This document shows positions 12,750 to 26,383 of a DNA stretch of 64,000 nucleotides, piece after piece. The stretch is from Physcomitrium patens. Lineage: Eukaryota; Streptophyta; Bryopsida; Funariales; Funariaceae. Within the stretch, counting starts at the first letter, position 1; every line of letters starts with the position of its first letter. The notes below the pieces were generated by a model. The model ran no database searches and was not told where the DNA came from. It worked only from the letters and a program-made list of their open reading frames with translations. Where the stretch lies: positions 10,763,243 through 10,827,242 of the forward strand of contig NC_037262.1 in the NCBI RefSeq assembly GCF_000002425.4, read 5' to 3'. The position numbers and the translations under genes are program-made.

Positions 12750-14151
12750 GAGTCTTCAGTTCACGATCTCTCGTTTTTGCTCTGTAAGTGTTGTAACGTC
12801 ATCAGCTTTGTCCTAAGCATTGACTCTATTGATCCAGCAATTTAGGATTTTAATTTAATTTTAACGCTTTAAATTTTGTGTTCATCAGTGAATGCCGTCT
12901 TTAATTTGTTAGCATGGAGCGGGAAAGCATATGTTCAAATGACCTCAAGTTTCTTGGTACCTTACACTTATGTCAGTTGACTACCTTGTTTTGGCCATGC
13001 TTATTATACTTCATGTTTTCTTGATATTTGTTCAAATTTCTGGCAAATTAAAAGTCACTATTCAAGCTTACCACCCTCCACCTATTTAGACATGGGTACA
13101 TACCAAATGCAATAAAGCACACGAAGAACTACCTTGTTCATTTACTGGGAATTTACTCCATTCCCACCCTGTCGAACCTTCACTGCCATGGCCCAGTTGA
13201 GAGTATGGATTCCTGGACAGTATTCTTTGGCAGGTCAAGTTTGGAGGTGGATTCGTGGAATCCTTCTAATTACATGTAATAGACAAAAGTATAACTTATC
13301 GATTATTGTCTTGTTATTGTATGAAAATCATTAGCTTGCCTAAAATCTATCAACTATTTAGCTACATCAAGTTAAACATGGGAAAGACAATTCAAATTAC
13401 TTGTTTGAGAGGACAATTCCTAAAACAGAAATGGACATACTTGCTACATTTCACATTTTCATTGCATTTATGAAAGCTCGAAATTCCATAACTATAAAAT
13501 AAAATTACTCCATATGTAGATTCAAAACATCAATACCAAACTGTGCATTTAAATTGCAGTTATAATTAACATTAACGAATTCAAAAGATGAACTTGTTGA
13601 TGAAGTGTGAAAAGATAATCTTAGTTTTACTGCATTCAATACAAGAATTTATAACGTTACTTATACTTAGTTAAAAGATTAATCATAATGTTTGGTGAAA
13701 TTTGTAGATATAAAAATTAGCATACATGCATGCAACCAAACCTACAAGAATTTAAATATAATATAACATTAAAAATAAGTTTAGTGTTTTAAATACACAT
13801 TGATATTAAGAATTTTATAAATTCAATTTTTAATCTATTTTAGTCTACACCTTAATTAGAAGGCAATTATGAATTGCTTCGTTTTCAAAAAATATTCCTA
13901 GAAACCAAATGAATACTTATAATTTATTATTAAGTTGTATTAACATTTAAATAAAATATTTTATTCATCCCTAAGTAATATTAGTTCTAGTCTATTGTAT
14001 TTCATGTATGATTATGCATAAAATACAAACTTGATAAAAGAGATATTATCTCATAGTATCCTATTTACTTATTATATAGATATACCAAAGGAAACTCAAT
14101 TAGCAAGCTAAATTATTGTTTTTACATTGGTACTGTTAACAGAATACATTG

Positions 14152-14182
<31 letters not shown>

Positions 14183-14207
14183 GTAATTATGCCATAGATT
14201 TGATGTT
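12750..14207. other. AT-rich intergenic DNA
   Basis: This is the 3' flank of NUP54, then AT-rich DNA with no coding signal, ending at the (AT)n tract 14156-14182. Confidence 0.7.
14156..14182. repeat. (AT)n microsatellite
   Basis: Pure AT dinucleotide tract of about 27 bases directly before the decayed coiled-coil gene. Confidence 0.95.
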
Positions 14208-16233
14208 TTGTACTTGTCAAAATTTTGCTTGTGGATGAATGTGTTGCTCGAAGCAAACTGGAATCGAGGGAGGTGGAACTCAGGCAGACAAGATAATAAT
14301 GTGTCTGAATTGTTGCATGCTGAGCCTGACGGTGTAAAAACCTCTCAGGAGCTGCGCACATCGTTGGATAGACATTGTGATAAACAGATAATGTCAAATT
14401 CAACCAAGGAGGTGGCAAAGTTTAAGAGAGAACATTACAAAAATTGCTTGGGTTGAAGAGGAGGGAACGAGAATTAAGAGTTGTGCGCGAAGCGAAGGCA
14501 TGCCAGTTATGCAAGAATGTTAGACTAAATTAGTTGGGAGTTGAAATATTTGAACCAAGGTCTTCGCTTAATGTTCTGTCTATACTTGAAGTTGGACAGC
14601 GTGGATTAGATTGAAATAAAACGACTGTGCTTGACGCGACTATTTTTACCGAGTGTCGAGAGCTGCAAGATGCAGTACTCCTTTTGTGGCTGAAGAACCC
14701 CAAGGCGGTGAATTGCCATGTGAGGATTTCAAGGTGGTATAAGTTGGACACTATCAAGAGATTTTGGTTGCTCATGAAGTCAGATTGCAGGTTGCTTAGA
14801 AGGAGCAGATGAAATAACAGCTCTCAATTCAAACGCATGAACAGAAAATTATCAAGCAACAAGATTCGGACCTGAAATATTTGCAAGTTGATGGCGATAA
14901 GGCTTTGGCGCTACTTTTATCCAATGAAACAGCTTGGCATGATGAAAGAGCGAAACTTGTCTTGGAGACAGATACATGTAAGAGTAAAGAACTTGAATAT
15001 GAGAGTCGGGTAAAGGAAATGCTGTCGGACACGGAAAGACTTTGGGATGTCATAAGCAAGCTTGATGCACCAATATCATCATTGGAGCAATACATTTCTA
15101 AGAAAAGCTTGATTTCGGAGGTTGTGATTGGTTATTTGGTGATTGATAGAGCAGAAGTGGAACGAATGAAGCGGGATTCATACTCTCCGAGTGATCCATT
15201 TGAAGCAATACTAGCGGCTAAAGATGCCACTATTGCAGAGCTTCGAAATCATGACCGCAATTGAAAGTCCCTGTATCCACTGGGAGATTGTTAACAGGAC
15301 GCAACAGTTGTCCAAGGAGGAGGTATTGACATACTCATGGGGCAAGATATCAAAGTTCAATTATCTTTTGAGGAATTGCAAGGGGAGAAATTGAACGCAG
15401 AATTTCTCAGCTATAAAGAGGTTGAACATATCAGCTCTGCTTCGAAAATGCTTCGTCACGGTTATGGGGGATTGAGGATTGAATCACTTCGTAGTTTTGA
15501 GGATGGTCAGCTGCTAAGGACAGCGGCATACTGAAGTGGGAGAAAAATATCATCAGCATGCTTTGTATTCAATATAAACGACTGATATCCAGACTGCGCC
15601 TGAAGGTAGGATTCAAGAGGCTTCAGTTGCTGTAATCAGGGCCAAAAAATCAGCCGAGGTTAGAGTACATCAAAAAAAGCTTCTACGGCTGTAAAAGAGA
15701 CGAAGCATGTGCAGTCACAGCTCCAGCAAGCTCAATGCGCCTTTGGCAACCTAAGATCGCAACTCGAGCATGATAAGGACCACGTAACTTTTGCAGAGAA
15801 GGTGACTCAACAGTGGAAGAATATTAATCTGATAACTCAAAAGGAGGCTTCCTTTAGATTAGAAAACCTGACGCATATCCTGTCTCAACTTGAATGCAAG
15901 AACGCTATTGGAAAGAGTGATCAAGCACTATTAAGAATCCAACATGAGGTTTGAATTAATGAGTTGCAGAGCAAGGTGTTAGTGTTGAATGTATCGCTCA
16001 CTCATCTCAAATCCAAATGCCACACTTGTCATAGAATGATGCAATCTGTGGAGGTACAGGTCTCGCAAGATCAGCAATCTGAAAATGCACGTGAGAAGAC
16101 ACTGTCCAGGCACCATATCAAGTCGTCTGCAGAGTTTTTCATGCACTACATTACGGTGACAACATATGCACATCATAATAACCAAGAGTTATTTCGCACT
16201 GATCAACTTATTTTTGGCCTTGCAACATTGTGA
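14208..16233 (+). pseudogene. decayed coiled-coil protein gene
   Basis: Four open blocks (14881-15264, 15337-15534, 15709-15954, 15964-16233) lie in one frame and are interrupted only by stops, with no splice signals at the breaks. Each reads as charged alpha-helical coiled coil, with many Glu, Lys, Leu and Gln in heptad-like spacing. Upstream, 14208-14456 plus a KRREREL-type continuation is in another frame, so at least one frameshift separates it. More than 1.2 kb in one frame without introns suggests a retrocopy, or a long exon of a dead gene. It is not a decayed copy of the CFAP57 coiled coil as far as I can see. Identity unknown. Confidence 0.6.
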
Positions 16234-17977
16234 ATGGATTGACAGGAACTCTGCAGCATTTTCTGATCTGATAGGCGTGTGCCTTGTAAATCGTGATCTT
16301 TTGGGTCAACTTCTCGAGCATCTCCAGTGTTGGAATTCTTAGAGCATGTGGAACTTATGATAATGAAATTGCCATCCTTCATCTTCATGTCGTCAAGTGA
16401 AGAGTATCTAGTATCATGCAGATATTTATGACATCTTTCAGCTGACCATCACGTATGTCCATGTATAGGATGATATCTAGAGACATTTGGGGGGAAGATT
16501 TGCATACTTCGGGATCAAATTCGTATGAAACAAAACATTCATTAGTTCTGTCCTAAATCCTCAGTTCGAAGTCCCGCATGATTGGGACGCGTCATTTGCC
16601 CTCACAAATGCATGTTGGCAAGCTTGCAACAAGCGTACTTTCCACTGATGCATCCAGCTGCAATTCTTTAGGCAAAGTGGAGAAAAACTCTTTCACACAT
16701 GGTCTTCGCAGTCTTGACAACTATGTCACTCACAGGAAATATTGGAATAACCAGTCGACTCTGCTCAGGGGTTCGCTGTTTTGAATTGAACTTTTTCTAA
16801 GCTTACACAATTGAGCTTCAAAGACCAAAGTGGGATTTGTCCTATGCGGGGAAGGAGTTGAGCTGTGCAGCCGATTGCTACTGAGACGCCGTTTTGGAAC
16901 TCATTTAGCGAGTCAATTGTAACGTACTGTGACTTTGCAGTCCATCACATTGGTTATTTTTGACTTTTCTATTCTCAAACCTTTTTAGTGTGTATTTGTT
17001 CTGTTGTTGTGAAGCTGGGTGGGACTTGCATGTATGATTAATACAAATTGTAACAGTAAGAAAATGTGCAGGTGCCATTCTGTATGGCAGCCGAATACGA
17101 GGTCTTTTGAAATTTGTATGTGAAATTTTTATCACATTTATTGGATTAAAGTTTGCTAAAAAAGTAATTATCCACAAGAAAAAGTCAAACCTAAAACTTA
17201 ATGTGTGTCAAAGCATGTTCATCTAAAACTTTTTGTTAAACAATAAGTAAAGGAAAAAATTGAGGTTTAAAAGAATATATATATATATATATATATATAT
17301 ATTCGTAGTTGAAAAATGTATATTGTAATAATCTTTTAAGTATATCTAAAAAAGAAAAACCAAAAGATTTATTTATTTATTTATTTATAATAGTGGGTAA
17401 GTAAATTATTTCATTGTATTTCAAACTTTTATACTCAAATAGATTGTTGCAATATCATTTATGTAAACATCCATTATTTTAATTTATTTTATTCTCCACA
17501 ACGGTTAAAAACAATTTACTTATTTACTCAGTTAGATTAGTTTTAAGTGTATCATTATGTCTTATTTTAATGGTAGAAAAAATAGATGGTAAATAAAGAG
17601 GAAGATGGAGAGTTGAATACTTTATTGTATCAAGCTTGAAACCAAGATCTTAGTAGAGTAAAACTAAGACTAATATAACAAGAAGGAAGGGATAAATAAT
17701 TGTTTAGTTTTAATGATGTGTGAAAGAACTATTTGCTAGCCTTGGGGGGGAGGGTAGGCAGTTGGCGCTAACCATAACTAAGCACCACGGTCACTGGTCA
17801 CCACAGCCTCGTCCTCCGGCCCCGACTTCAAATCCAACACAGCCTGAGATCAGCGCATGCACAATAGCTGCTGCTAGCTTGGCTAAGCTTTTTGCCCCGC
17901 GCTGCAGCGTCGGAGTGTGCAAGTCGCGGGTTCGATCAGGATTGCGAGCATTGAATCTCTCCCTCTCTCTCTTCCCC
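16234..17977. other. Intergenic; CFAP57 promoter region
   Basis: 16240-16800 has weak, broken coding-like stretches (for example 16578-16784) that could be further decay of the preceding pseudogene. 17100-17720 is AT-rich with an (AT)n tract at 17275-17302 and TTTA repeats near 17370. GC content rises from 17740 into the CFAP57 start. Confidence 0.55.
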
Positions 17978-20900
17978 ATGGCGATGGCTTCTTCGGCGTC
18001 GTCGTTGTCAATTCCGTTGAAGCCAAGTGAGGCATTTGGAGTGAAGGGATCCCTCCGAGATGGGGTTCATTTCGTGGAGGGGTATACTTTCATTTACGTT
18101 GCCAGCCATTGTGTAATCGAGAAGAACATACGAGATTTGAGAGCGCAGGGGCGCTTCCTTACAGGCTCTCCGAGCATGTGTGGCATCTCCGCCATTGTTG
18201 TCAGCCCTGATGACCGAACCCTGGCGGTTGCCGAGATTGCGAAGCTGCAGGACGTGAATAGTAGTTATAGCAGCAGCAGCGTGGCGGCCGCGAGTCCTGT
18301 GATTAGTGTTTACAGTGCTGCAAAGCTCTCGAAAAAGCAGTCTCTGATTAGTGCTTCGGCCGGATCGCACGAGTACATTTCGTTGTCGTATACTTGTGAT
18401 GGGAAGCACCTCGCTGCTTTGGGTGGGCCGCCGGAGTGGCTGTTGCAGCTGTGGCATGTTAGGAAAACCAAAGTGCTGTGTTCTATTAAGACTGTTACCT
18501 TAAACTCAACAGGAGCTTATCAGGTTTGTGGGGATAATTTTTTTTTTTCTTTTTTTTTTTTTTTTTCCCTTTTCTGGATCGTTTTGAGCTTAGAAGGTCG
18601 ACGTTTCAACGTGCATTGTGATTTACATTACATCATTGTACATTGGAATTGTTACATGATGTGACTACACTTGGAAATTCATCATCTGGGATTTCGAATG
18701 TGCCAATGCTCTTGATTAGTATTTTTGGTTTCCAACCCAGGTTTTGAGGATTTGACAATGACCACTTGTCATTGCTGATGGCTGAAATCCATCGGGTGTT
18801 GATTTTTTCTTTCATTTTAAGAGAGAGGGCGTTGTGGGATTAAGGATATTTCTGAGATGATAATCGTGACGGAGGACTGCATATTTATCACTGGAACCTA
18901 CAACAGGGGATTATACTCTTATAGGTACGATGCTGTCCAGTGGACAAGAATTGGTTTACAGTGTGTGGAGATGGCTTTGCGAAGACGTACAAGATGGTGG
19001 ACACCGACTTGCGGCAGGTGTCCACAGATTATACGAACCAGGAGGGACGGAAAGTATTCTGTCATTCTTGGATTCCACGATCTGCCGTAAAATCAGCTGA
19101 GGATGAGGAAACCAAAGCCAAGGGTGGGAAAGGATTAAACGGCAAGATCACGGTCGTTAAGAAAGCAAATAAAGAGATGAAGCTAAAAGGCAATGAGGTG
19201 GTGAAATGTGGTTGCGTGTACGCTCTTGATTCCGGGGAGCTTTTGTATGTAAACCATGGGGAGGTGGGCTTCTCTCCGATTGTTCAGTTTTCTAGTTGTT
19301 CTATATAAAAATGTTTTAGGTTTGTTAGTGGAAGCATCAGTAACAACTTACTGAGGCAAATATAAGAGACAAACCATCTTGGTGTTGATTTTTGAGATAT
19401 TGCACGATAGGTTCACTTTATAGTTATCTCTTGGTTCCGCATTAGAATATGTGAAGCACATTACGAATTAAATGAACATCGTGGAAGAGATCTTTGCCGA
19501 AAATTTTATTATGAGGCTCTTTTACTATAATATTGCTGGTACTGTTTAGAGAGCTACTGCAGTCTGTTGACTGCAATTTCGACTATTTTCATCTTTCCAA
19601 AAGGGTGGAGGTGTTTGCTTCGCAGGTGATCGCAAAAATACCTATGCAAGAGTCGGGAGATGAAGTATGCATTGTCCAGACTATTTTACCATATTCGAAA
19701 GGTTTTATATGTGGCGAAAATGGAAAAGTTTCAGTTTATGACTACGATAAGGATCATAAAACCTACAAGAAAGTTCGGTCTATTAAAGTGGAGGAGACCA
19801 ACGCTCGCGTTCATGGATTAGCCTTGTCGTCTGAGGAGGATGTGTTGATATGTTTGCTATCCACCAACCGTCTCATCCACCTTTGTTTTGACGAGATTGA
19901 TACGATGTCAGCTGATACGGTCTCGAAGAAAGTCCAAGCACAGGTTTTTCCTGAATCTTTACATACTCAAATATTCGAGTCAGACAATGAGATGATTCGA
20001 GCATACTAATTTCTTTGAACTTTTTTCACTCAACTTCAGTTAAGAGGGCCATGCTTACTGGACCTGCACTTTTCCGTGTATAAACCTGGATATGAGCCTC
20101 ATCACATAGTGCAGTAGGCACAATTCTGTTTCAGGAATCTGCTAGTTGTTAATAGCATCACTTTCATTTATTCATGTAATTTCAAGAGAAGAAAATTCCG
20201 AGCCCAGTGACAAGATGATCATAATTGTTTGGCAAGTTTGTGGATCGATCATGTCGTGAACTTGTAATTTTTATACTGATCTTCATGTGGAATGAAAGCA
20301 GTCGTATCATCAAGCGTTCATAACAGGCATGGACACATGTCTGCTCAAACCATTTGTGGTTACATGCAGCAAGGACAACAGTGTGCGTGTGTGGAACTTT
20401 GAAGATCGCTCTTGCGAGATTTTGAAGTTTTTCCCATCAGAAGCGTTATCTGTTTCCATACATCCAAATGGTACCCTGTTTTATTCCCTTGTATTCAACC
20501 TTGATTCGACCAACAGTGATTATTATGCGATTGGTAAATGTTTGTGATTTATTATGACACGTTACTAGTGTTGTCGTGTGTGGTTATGTATTGTGTTCCT
20601 ATCAAGGATTTAATAACTTCGAATGCGGATGGCAGGTTTGTATCTGTTGGTTGGATGTATGGACTGTTTGCATCTGTTGAACATGGTCATTGATGATTTG
20701 AGTTTATGGAAAGAATTCCCATCTGTGAAAGGGTGCACGGACTGCGCCTTCAGCCGCGGTGGACAATGTTTCGCAGCTGCTACTGGCAACGTCATTCATG
20801 TAATCTCGACTTATACCGGTCAAATCATTGGTCATTTGCGGGGTCACACAAACAAGGTGAATTTATCCACTAGCCTTTTTGGTCATCTGGATCTGTGCTT

Positions 20901-23900
20901 GATTTTTGTATGGAAACCCATTTGATCTGTGCACTCTCGTACACTGAGCAACCTGGTTTGGCCAGTGTGGTGAACAATATACTTTGTGAAGTGAAAGGTT
21001 TTCGTTGTTCTGACCAGGTGCGAAGCATTTGGTGGGCATATGATGACTTCAGCATAGTGACTTCGGGAATGGATGGGGCCATCTATGAATGGTCGCTAAA
21101 GACATGGGAGCGAAGCCGTGAGTATGTCACTGAAGGTTGCCCACAAACGTGTGCGATTGGGACCAAAAGCTCGAATCGCTTTTTCAGCACCACTTCAAAT
21201 TGTAAACTTCGGGAGCTGGATAGTGTGGAAGTTTTCCATGTTGAGTCCTTTAACCTTAACTACATTCTTGGTTATGTCCTACTGGCTTGGACCACTCTTC
21301 AATCACATGTACAGACTTTGTAGTGAATCATGCGTAGACAAATCTTCGCTGGTTTCATCAAGAGTGACTTGTGAATTGTGGAGATCACTTGTACACAAAC
21401 TATAATAAATGACCTCAATGATCAAACGATTATAAGCACAGTCTCGTGGTTGGTCGTCTTGTTTTTATTTGTATCACCATCACAATATGAGTATTACTTG
21501 TCCTGGTTCTTGTCATCTGTGGCAGGAGCTCCTCATTGTTAGAGTTGAAGTATTTGTTTGGGGTGCAGACTATTGAAAGCAATGTAAACCTCACCCAGAT
21601 TGTTCAATTCGTAGAAGGTTCCGTGTTGTTCGTGGGCACGGAACATGGAGCCATTCGAGCTTATGATTATCCTCTCACAGGCATGCTTCTTCTAGTCCTC
21701 ATAGTACTGTTGCGTGACATTGATTTGGCAACTACATACGTAAATCTGGAATCTGATAATTACCTGGTCTTCAATTATACTAAACAGGATTGAGGTTTAC
21801 TTTTATGATTGCAGATTATTTCTCTGATGAGTTCCAAGCAATATAACAATTACAATGCTAGTATTGTAAATGGCCGCTTGATATTGCCCATCGTGATGAT
21901 ATCGAGCTTTGGATGTCAGGCCACAGGATTGTTTCATGAAGTAAAGTTGTTTGCGGCTTCGGTGGTTAAAGTATGCCTGAGCAGTGACAATTTCCTATTC
22001 TGCGCTTCTGAGGATGGATTGATTATGATGTTTGATGTGCGAATTCCTGGTCCTCAGCATCATAGGTGGAGCGATGATGTTTTGATCCCAAAGGCTAGCC
22101 TCGAAGATTACATGAGGAGGGTTCAAGGGTTAGAAATCCAGGTACCTTCAACAATTAGATGATATTTAGACAGCTTGAGAATGTTTCAAATAAAAATATA
22201 CATGAAAGCTGTGGGTGTGGGTATAGAAATCATCAAACTATGCAGTAGATGCCTGGAGGCATTTTGAATCCTTACCAATTGAGTCCTGGTCCATGAACCA
22301 GGTTAGATCATGAAAATAATCGTGAAAATAGTGAACGGTGGTTACAGCAGACGTTAAAAATACGTACGTTGTAAACTCTTTAACTGGGCAGTATTGTTTC
22401 TCAACCTGAACTTCCATCTTTGAACCGTTGGATTGTTCCAACACGTGACAACAGGCTGTGCACACAGAGAAGCTTTGTGAACAAAGAGTGAAGTCTAATT
22501 GCGATCGACTGGATGAGGAGATCGAGGACATAAAAAAGCAGTACGAACATACAGTGGACGTAGCTCGGGATGAGCTCCTGGCACTTTCAATGGAGAAATC
22601 TGCAATGGTACATAATTGATAAACTCAGGAAATTCTAATACAATTTATTATTCACAATTTATTCTCAATTAACTTACGAAATGAATGCAGGAAAATTTTA
22701 TGAAATTTAAGAATTAGTTCAGAGTACCTCGAGATGATGTGGTTGCCGAATACTCGAATTGGTTTATTTAGACTCCCATTGTATTCTTTGTGGGAGTTGA
22801 CGTTTCGTGGTCGAATTGCACTAAGTACATGTTTAGAAAGCAATGTATCAGAGAAATCCTCAGTTCATTATCATCCTAAATTTAGTGTTGGAGGATGCAG
22901 GAGCTGAATGCGGAAAGAAAACAGAAGGATGTTCAGGCTATTCATGCCCAGCATCTGAAGGACATGGAGGATGTTTACAATAGAATGACTGTGGTAGAGA
23001 TCTCAAGGTTCTCATTCATCGTCACTTTAGTCCGTGCGCACATGTTCGAGTTTTTCGCAGTAAATCTGAGATAAATGATTGGAACAAATTGCCAATCTAA
23101 TATGATTTTTAAGTACTCTCACGAAGTTTTGCCTGTTTTCACGAATTGCTTTTTTCATATTATGTTAGAACATGCGCAGGTACGATGAATTTGTGCGGAG
23201 CAAGGATGCAGCAATTATTCGCTGGACCCAGCAAATGAAATCTCTAAGTAAAGAACATGAGGTTGCACTTCAGGCAAGATATTTGCTTGTACTCAGCAGA
23301 TTCCCAAGATATTTCACATATCCTTCGTTTCTGACCAACGTTCCAAATCTGATGGTGCTCTATTACGATTAGCTGATAAGATTATCACTCTGCCAGGAGC
23401 TTATGGAAGCATGCGAGGCAAAACTCGAGGATAGTCGAGAAGTGCTCAAGAAATCGAAAGAGACCAAGGAGGAAACCACCTTTAACTTGGAAGAGATCCG
23501 AAAAGTATTGGAGGAAGATATCAATCTTGAGATTGATGAAAAGAGAGAACAGTATGCCTCATCCCCACACAGCACTTGGATGCTTTATTCTTTGGTTGCT
23601 AAGTATAAAGACATGTAGTAGATAAAACATACTCAGAATCATTTATTTTGCAAATATTGCTTGACCAGTTGCCTTTCTCGTGATTGCTACAAGGATAAAA
23701 TCATTGCATGCAGGTATGAACTGAAGTTGATGATAGCAGAGGAAGAGATACAAAAAGTCCTGGGTGAAAATGGTATCCTGAAATACAAATTTGGTCTCTT
23801 CCAAAAGGATGTAGACATGTCATTTGCAGAGTTGAGCGAGTTGGTGAATCAGAAGAAGGAGCTTTTTGAAATCATTCGTCATTGCCAACACAACATTCAG

Positions 23901-26383
23901 TACGTGAATCAATGCCTGGTCTAGTATGTCAATCTACGCCAGGTACACGAGCTGAAAAAACTAGCCATCTTCAATCTACATATATTCGCGAAATCTTTTG
24001 GTCGTTGGCAGGTAAAACATGTTTGACTTCGGACTAGAATCGACTCAGATCAATTGAAATGCCGCCCCATATTCAAAATCAACGACACGTTGTATTTGCA
24101 CAGAAACGTATATGATAATCTGCATCGTAAATGTCCTATTTGTAAATAAACTATTTATTGCTACGAGCTTACATCAACTTCTGTTGTAGACTCAAGCTAT
24201 TCTACTCATTTCTTTTAAATTAAAAATGTATGTTTTTATTTTTAAAATTCATGTTATCTTTTGTTCTTCTTCAAAGCCTTAGTCAAGTGCACGTCTTATT
24301 ATAGTTCCTCAAATTACCGCCTACTGTGCGTTCCCAATTATTTCAATTGCAATTTATAAGAGCAATATTAACTGAGGTGCAAATCAGAAGGAATTCTCTT
24401 TTGGGTACCTAAGAGTATACTTCACAACAGGATGCTTGAAAAAAATTTAGAAGAAAGTGAAGAACTACTACAGGAGAAAAACAAGCGCATCAATGGCCTC
24501 AAACGAGCTAATCAGGTAACGTCGGTACTTGAGTTCACCACAGCCGTGACTGATCGAGTTTCTAAGATTGTGTCTCGAAATCCCCGTGTAATCTTCTTTG
24601 GATTAATTCCAGCCCATTATAGTGAATGATCTCACGTTAATTGTACCCATTAGTCCTGAAATTACGTAGATTGATTCTAAATTGCAACCTATTTTATTAA
24701 AATGTTTTAATTAGATAGAGGATCAGGTGAAAGCTTTTTTTAATTTTTATTATTATTACTTTTTTTTTTATCTTCTATCGCGCACTTTGCCACCTCATGA
24801 CATGCTCGTGAGAATCATATTAAACTTCCACCTGATCTACTGCAAATTCCCCCATAAAATTTTATGACATGCTGGAGAAAATCTCACGTAGTCCTGAAGG
24901 TTCATATTCTTAATGCTTGTAGAAATGTACTGGCAGGAACTAGAGAAGTTCAAATGGATTCTGGACTACAAACTGAAGGACCTTAAGGAGAGTATCAAAC
25001 CTTCTCGAATTCAAGCCGCAGAACTTACAGAAAGAATAGGAAAAATGGAGAACGAGTTAATTAGGTACTTTTCCAACGTATTAGGGACGGACTAAGAGAT
25101 GCACTATCGTTAAGTGGAGCCATTTTTGAAACCTTACAAGGTCAAATTTCAACTTTAAAGTCGGTTTGCATGGATGTGCCCTAGCTCATTAATTCCGTTT
25201 CGTTGAGATAAGACATCCGCATTGGCCCCTGGCCTGTAGCATCAATTTTTTGTTTGTTGCTTATCCGAATTTTGTAGTTGCTTTCTTCTGTGCTCATTTA
25301 GATTGAAATGATTATAAATATTTGTCGCACTTGGACAGAGCACGCCATATCTCGAAAGACAAGGAGCTTATGCTGAGAAGCCTGAAGGCCAAGCTGCACG
25401 CTGCTGGTGTAGAAAAACAGAGGATGCTTTTATCCATCTCAAAAACAACCCAAGACTTTAGGAATTTTCAAATCGACTTTCACGAATTGTCACAGAAGAA
25501 CGAGGTCCTACTTTCCCCCCGTAGCATTATTATTCTGTCTAAATGAGCAAAAACGTGTCATTAGATGTTGGTATGTAGCGTAAAAATATTTTTGGGTGTC
25601 AATTGAACTTTTACTCATGGAGCTCATGTGAGGCATTGGCCATGTTTCCTTGTATGCATAAAGTATACTTCTGAAAAAAACCGTTTTCTACCACAAAATA
25701 TGTATGATAGGTTCACAAGACCTCATTACCATTTCCTCACTTTCATTGTGCAGAGTGTTCGAGTTCTGAAGAAGGAACTTTTGAAGGTGTTTCGGAAGCA
25801 CGTCAAAGGCAAGCTCGGAGTGAGAAATTTCGAGAGATCTCCGGAGGATGGAGCATTCTTTCAACGAGAGCTGTTGGAAAGGAAGGTATACTTTATAGCC
25901 ATGAGGATGGGCAGACTTATACTCTCTCATTTGCAGTTTTACAAATCATGAATCTTTCCTCATGGGCACTCTCCTTGAGTTCGTGCATCCCAACTACAAA
26001 TTCCATTACTTGTGGGTGAGCAGGTGAAATCACTGGAGCACGACATAGAAAAGGAGAGAAAGAACAACAACAGACTTCGCTTGCGTTTGGTAAAGGACAA
26101 CCAGTACCTGGTAGAGTATACAGAAGAGTTGCGTGAGGAAGTACGAAGCAGGGAAAGAACACCGATGACAAGCGCTGCGAGCTCAAGGTTCAGTTCTAGG
26201 CCTACCACATCAGATGGGAAAGATCAGTTGTCCTCGATGCGTAAACAGGTGGCAGAGCTGCAACTTCAGCTGTCAGCTAGATGTGCACAAGTTGAGTTAT
26301 TGCAAGAGCAGTTAGATTCCTCTCTAGATGGTGAGCTCAGGCAATGTGTCGATGTGAGGAAGTTGCCATCAACTCGTCGATGA
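17978..26383 (+). CDS. CFAP57: cilia- and flagella-associated protein 57 (WD40 plus coiled coil)
   Basis: CFAP57 (WDR65, FAP57 in algae) is an axonemal protein tied to inner dynein arms, here presumably for motile sperm. The model has 18 exons: 17978-18523, 18925-19263, 19626-19943, 20302-20470, 20636-20856, 21018-21230, 21569-21680, 21927-22141, 22455-22607, 22901-23007, 23180-23273, 23397-23551, 23714-23899, 24431-24515, 24937-25064, 25339-25504, 25754-25885, 26024-26383. The product is 1232 residues; the animal protein is about 1250. Residues 1 to about 690 are WD40 repeats, opening with FGVKGSLRDGVHF and including GLYLLVGCMDCLHLLNMV and SIVTSGMDGAIYEWSL. The rest is long coiled coil, including MLEKNLEESEELLQEKN and LEKFKWILDYKLKDLKE, both close to animal CFAP57. 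The start at 17978 follows a pyrimidine-rich leader; the frame is open upstream to 17720. Two introns appear to use GC donors (21681 and 23274). The exact edges of exons 6 and 7 are the least certain. Confidence 0.92.

Noticed and set aside
17720-17977. In-frame N-terminal extension of CFAP57
   Set aside because: Pro- and Ala-rich with no family match; the ATG at 17978 directly precedes the conserved start region.
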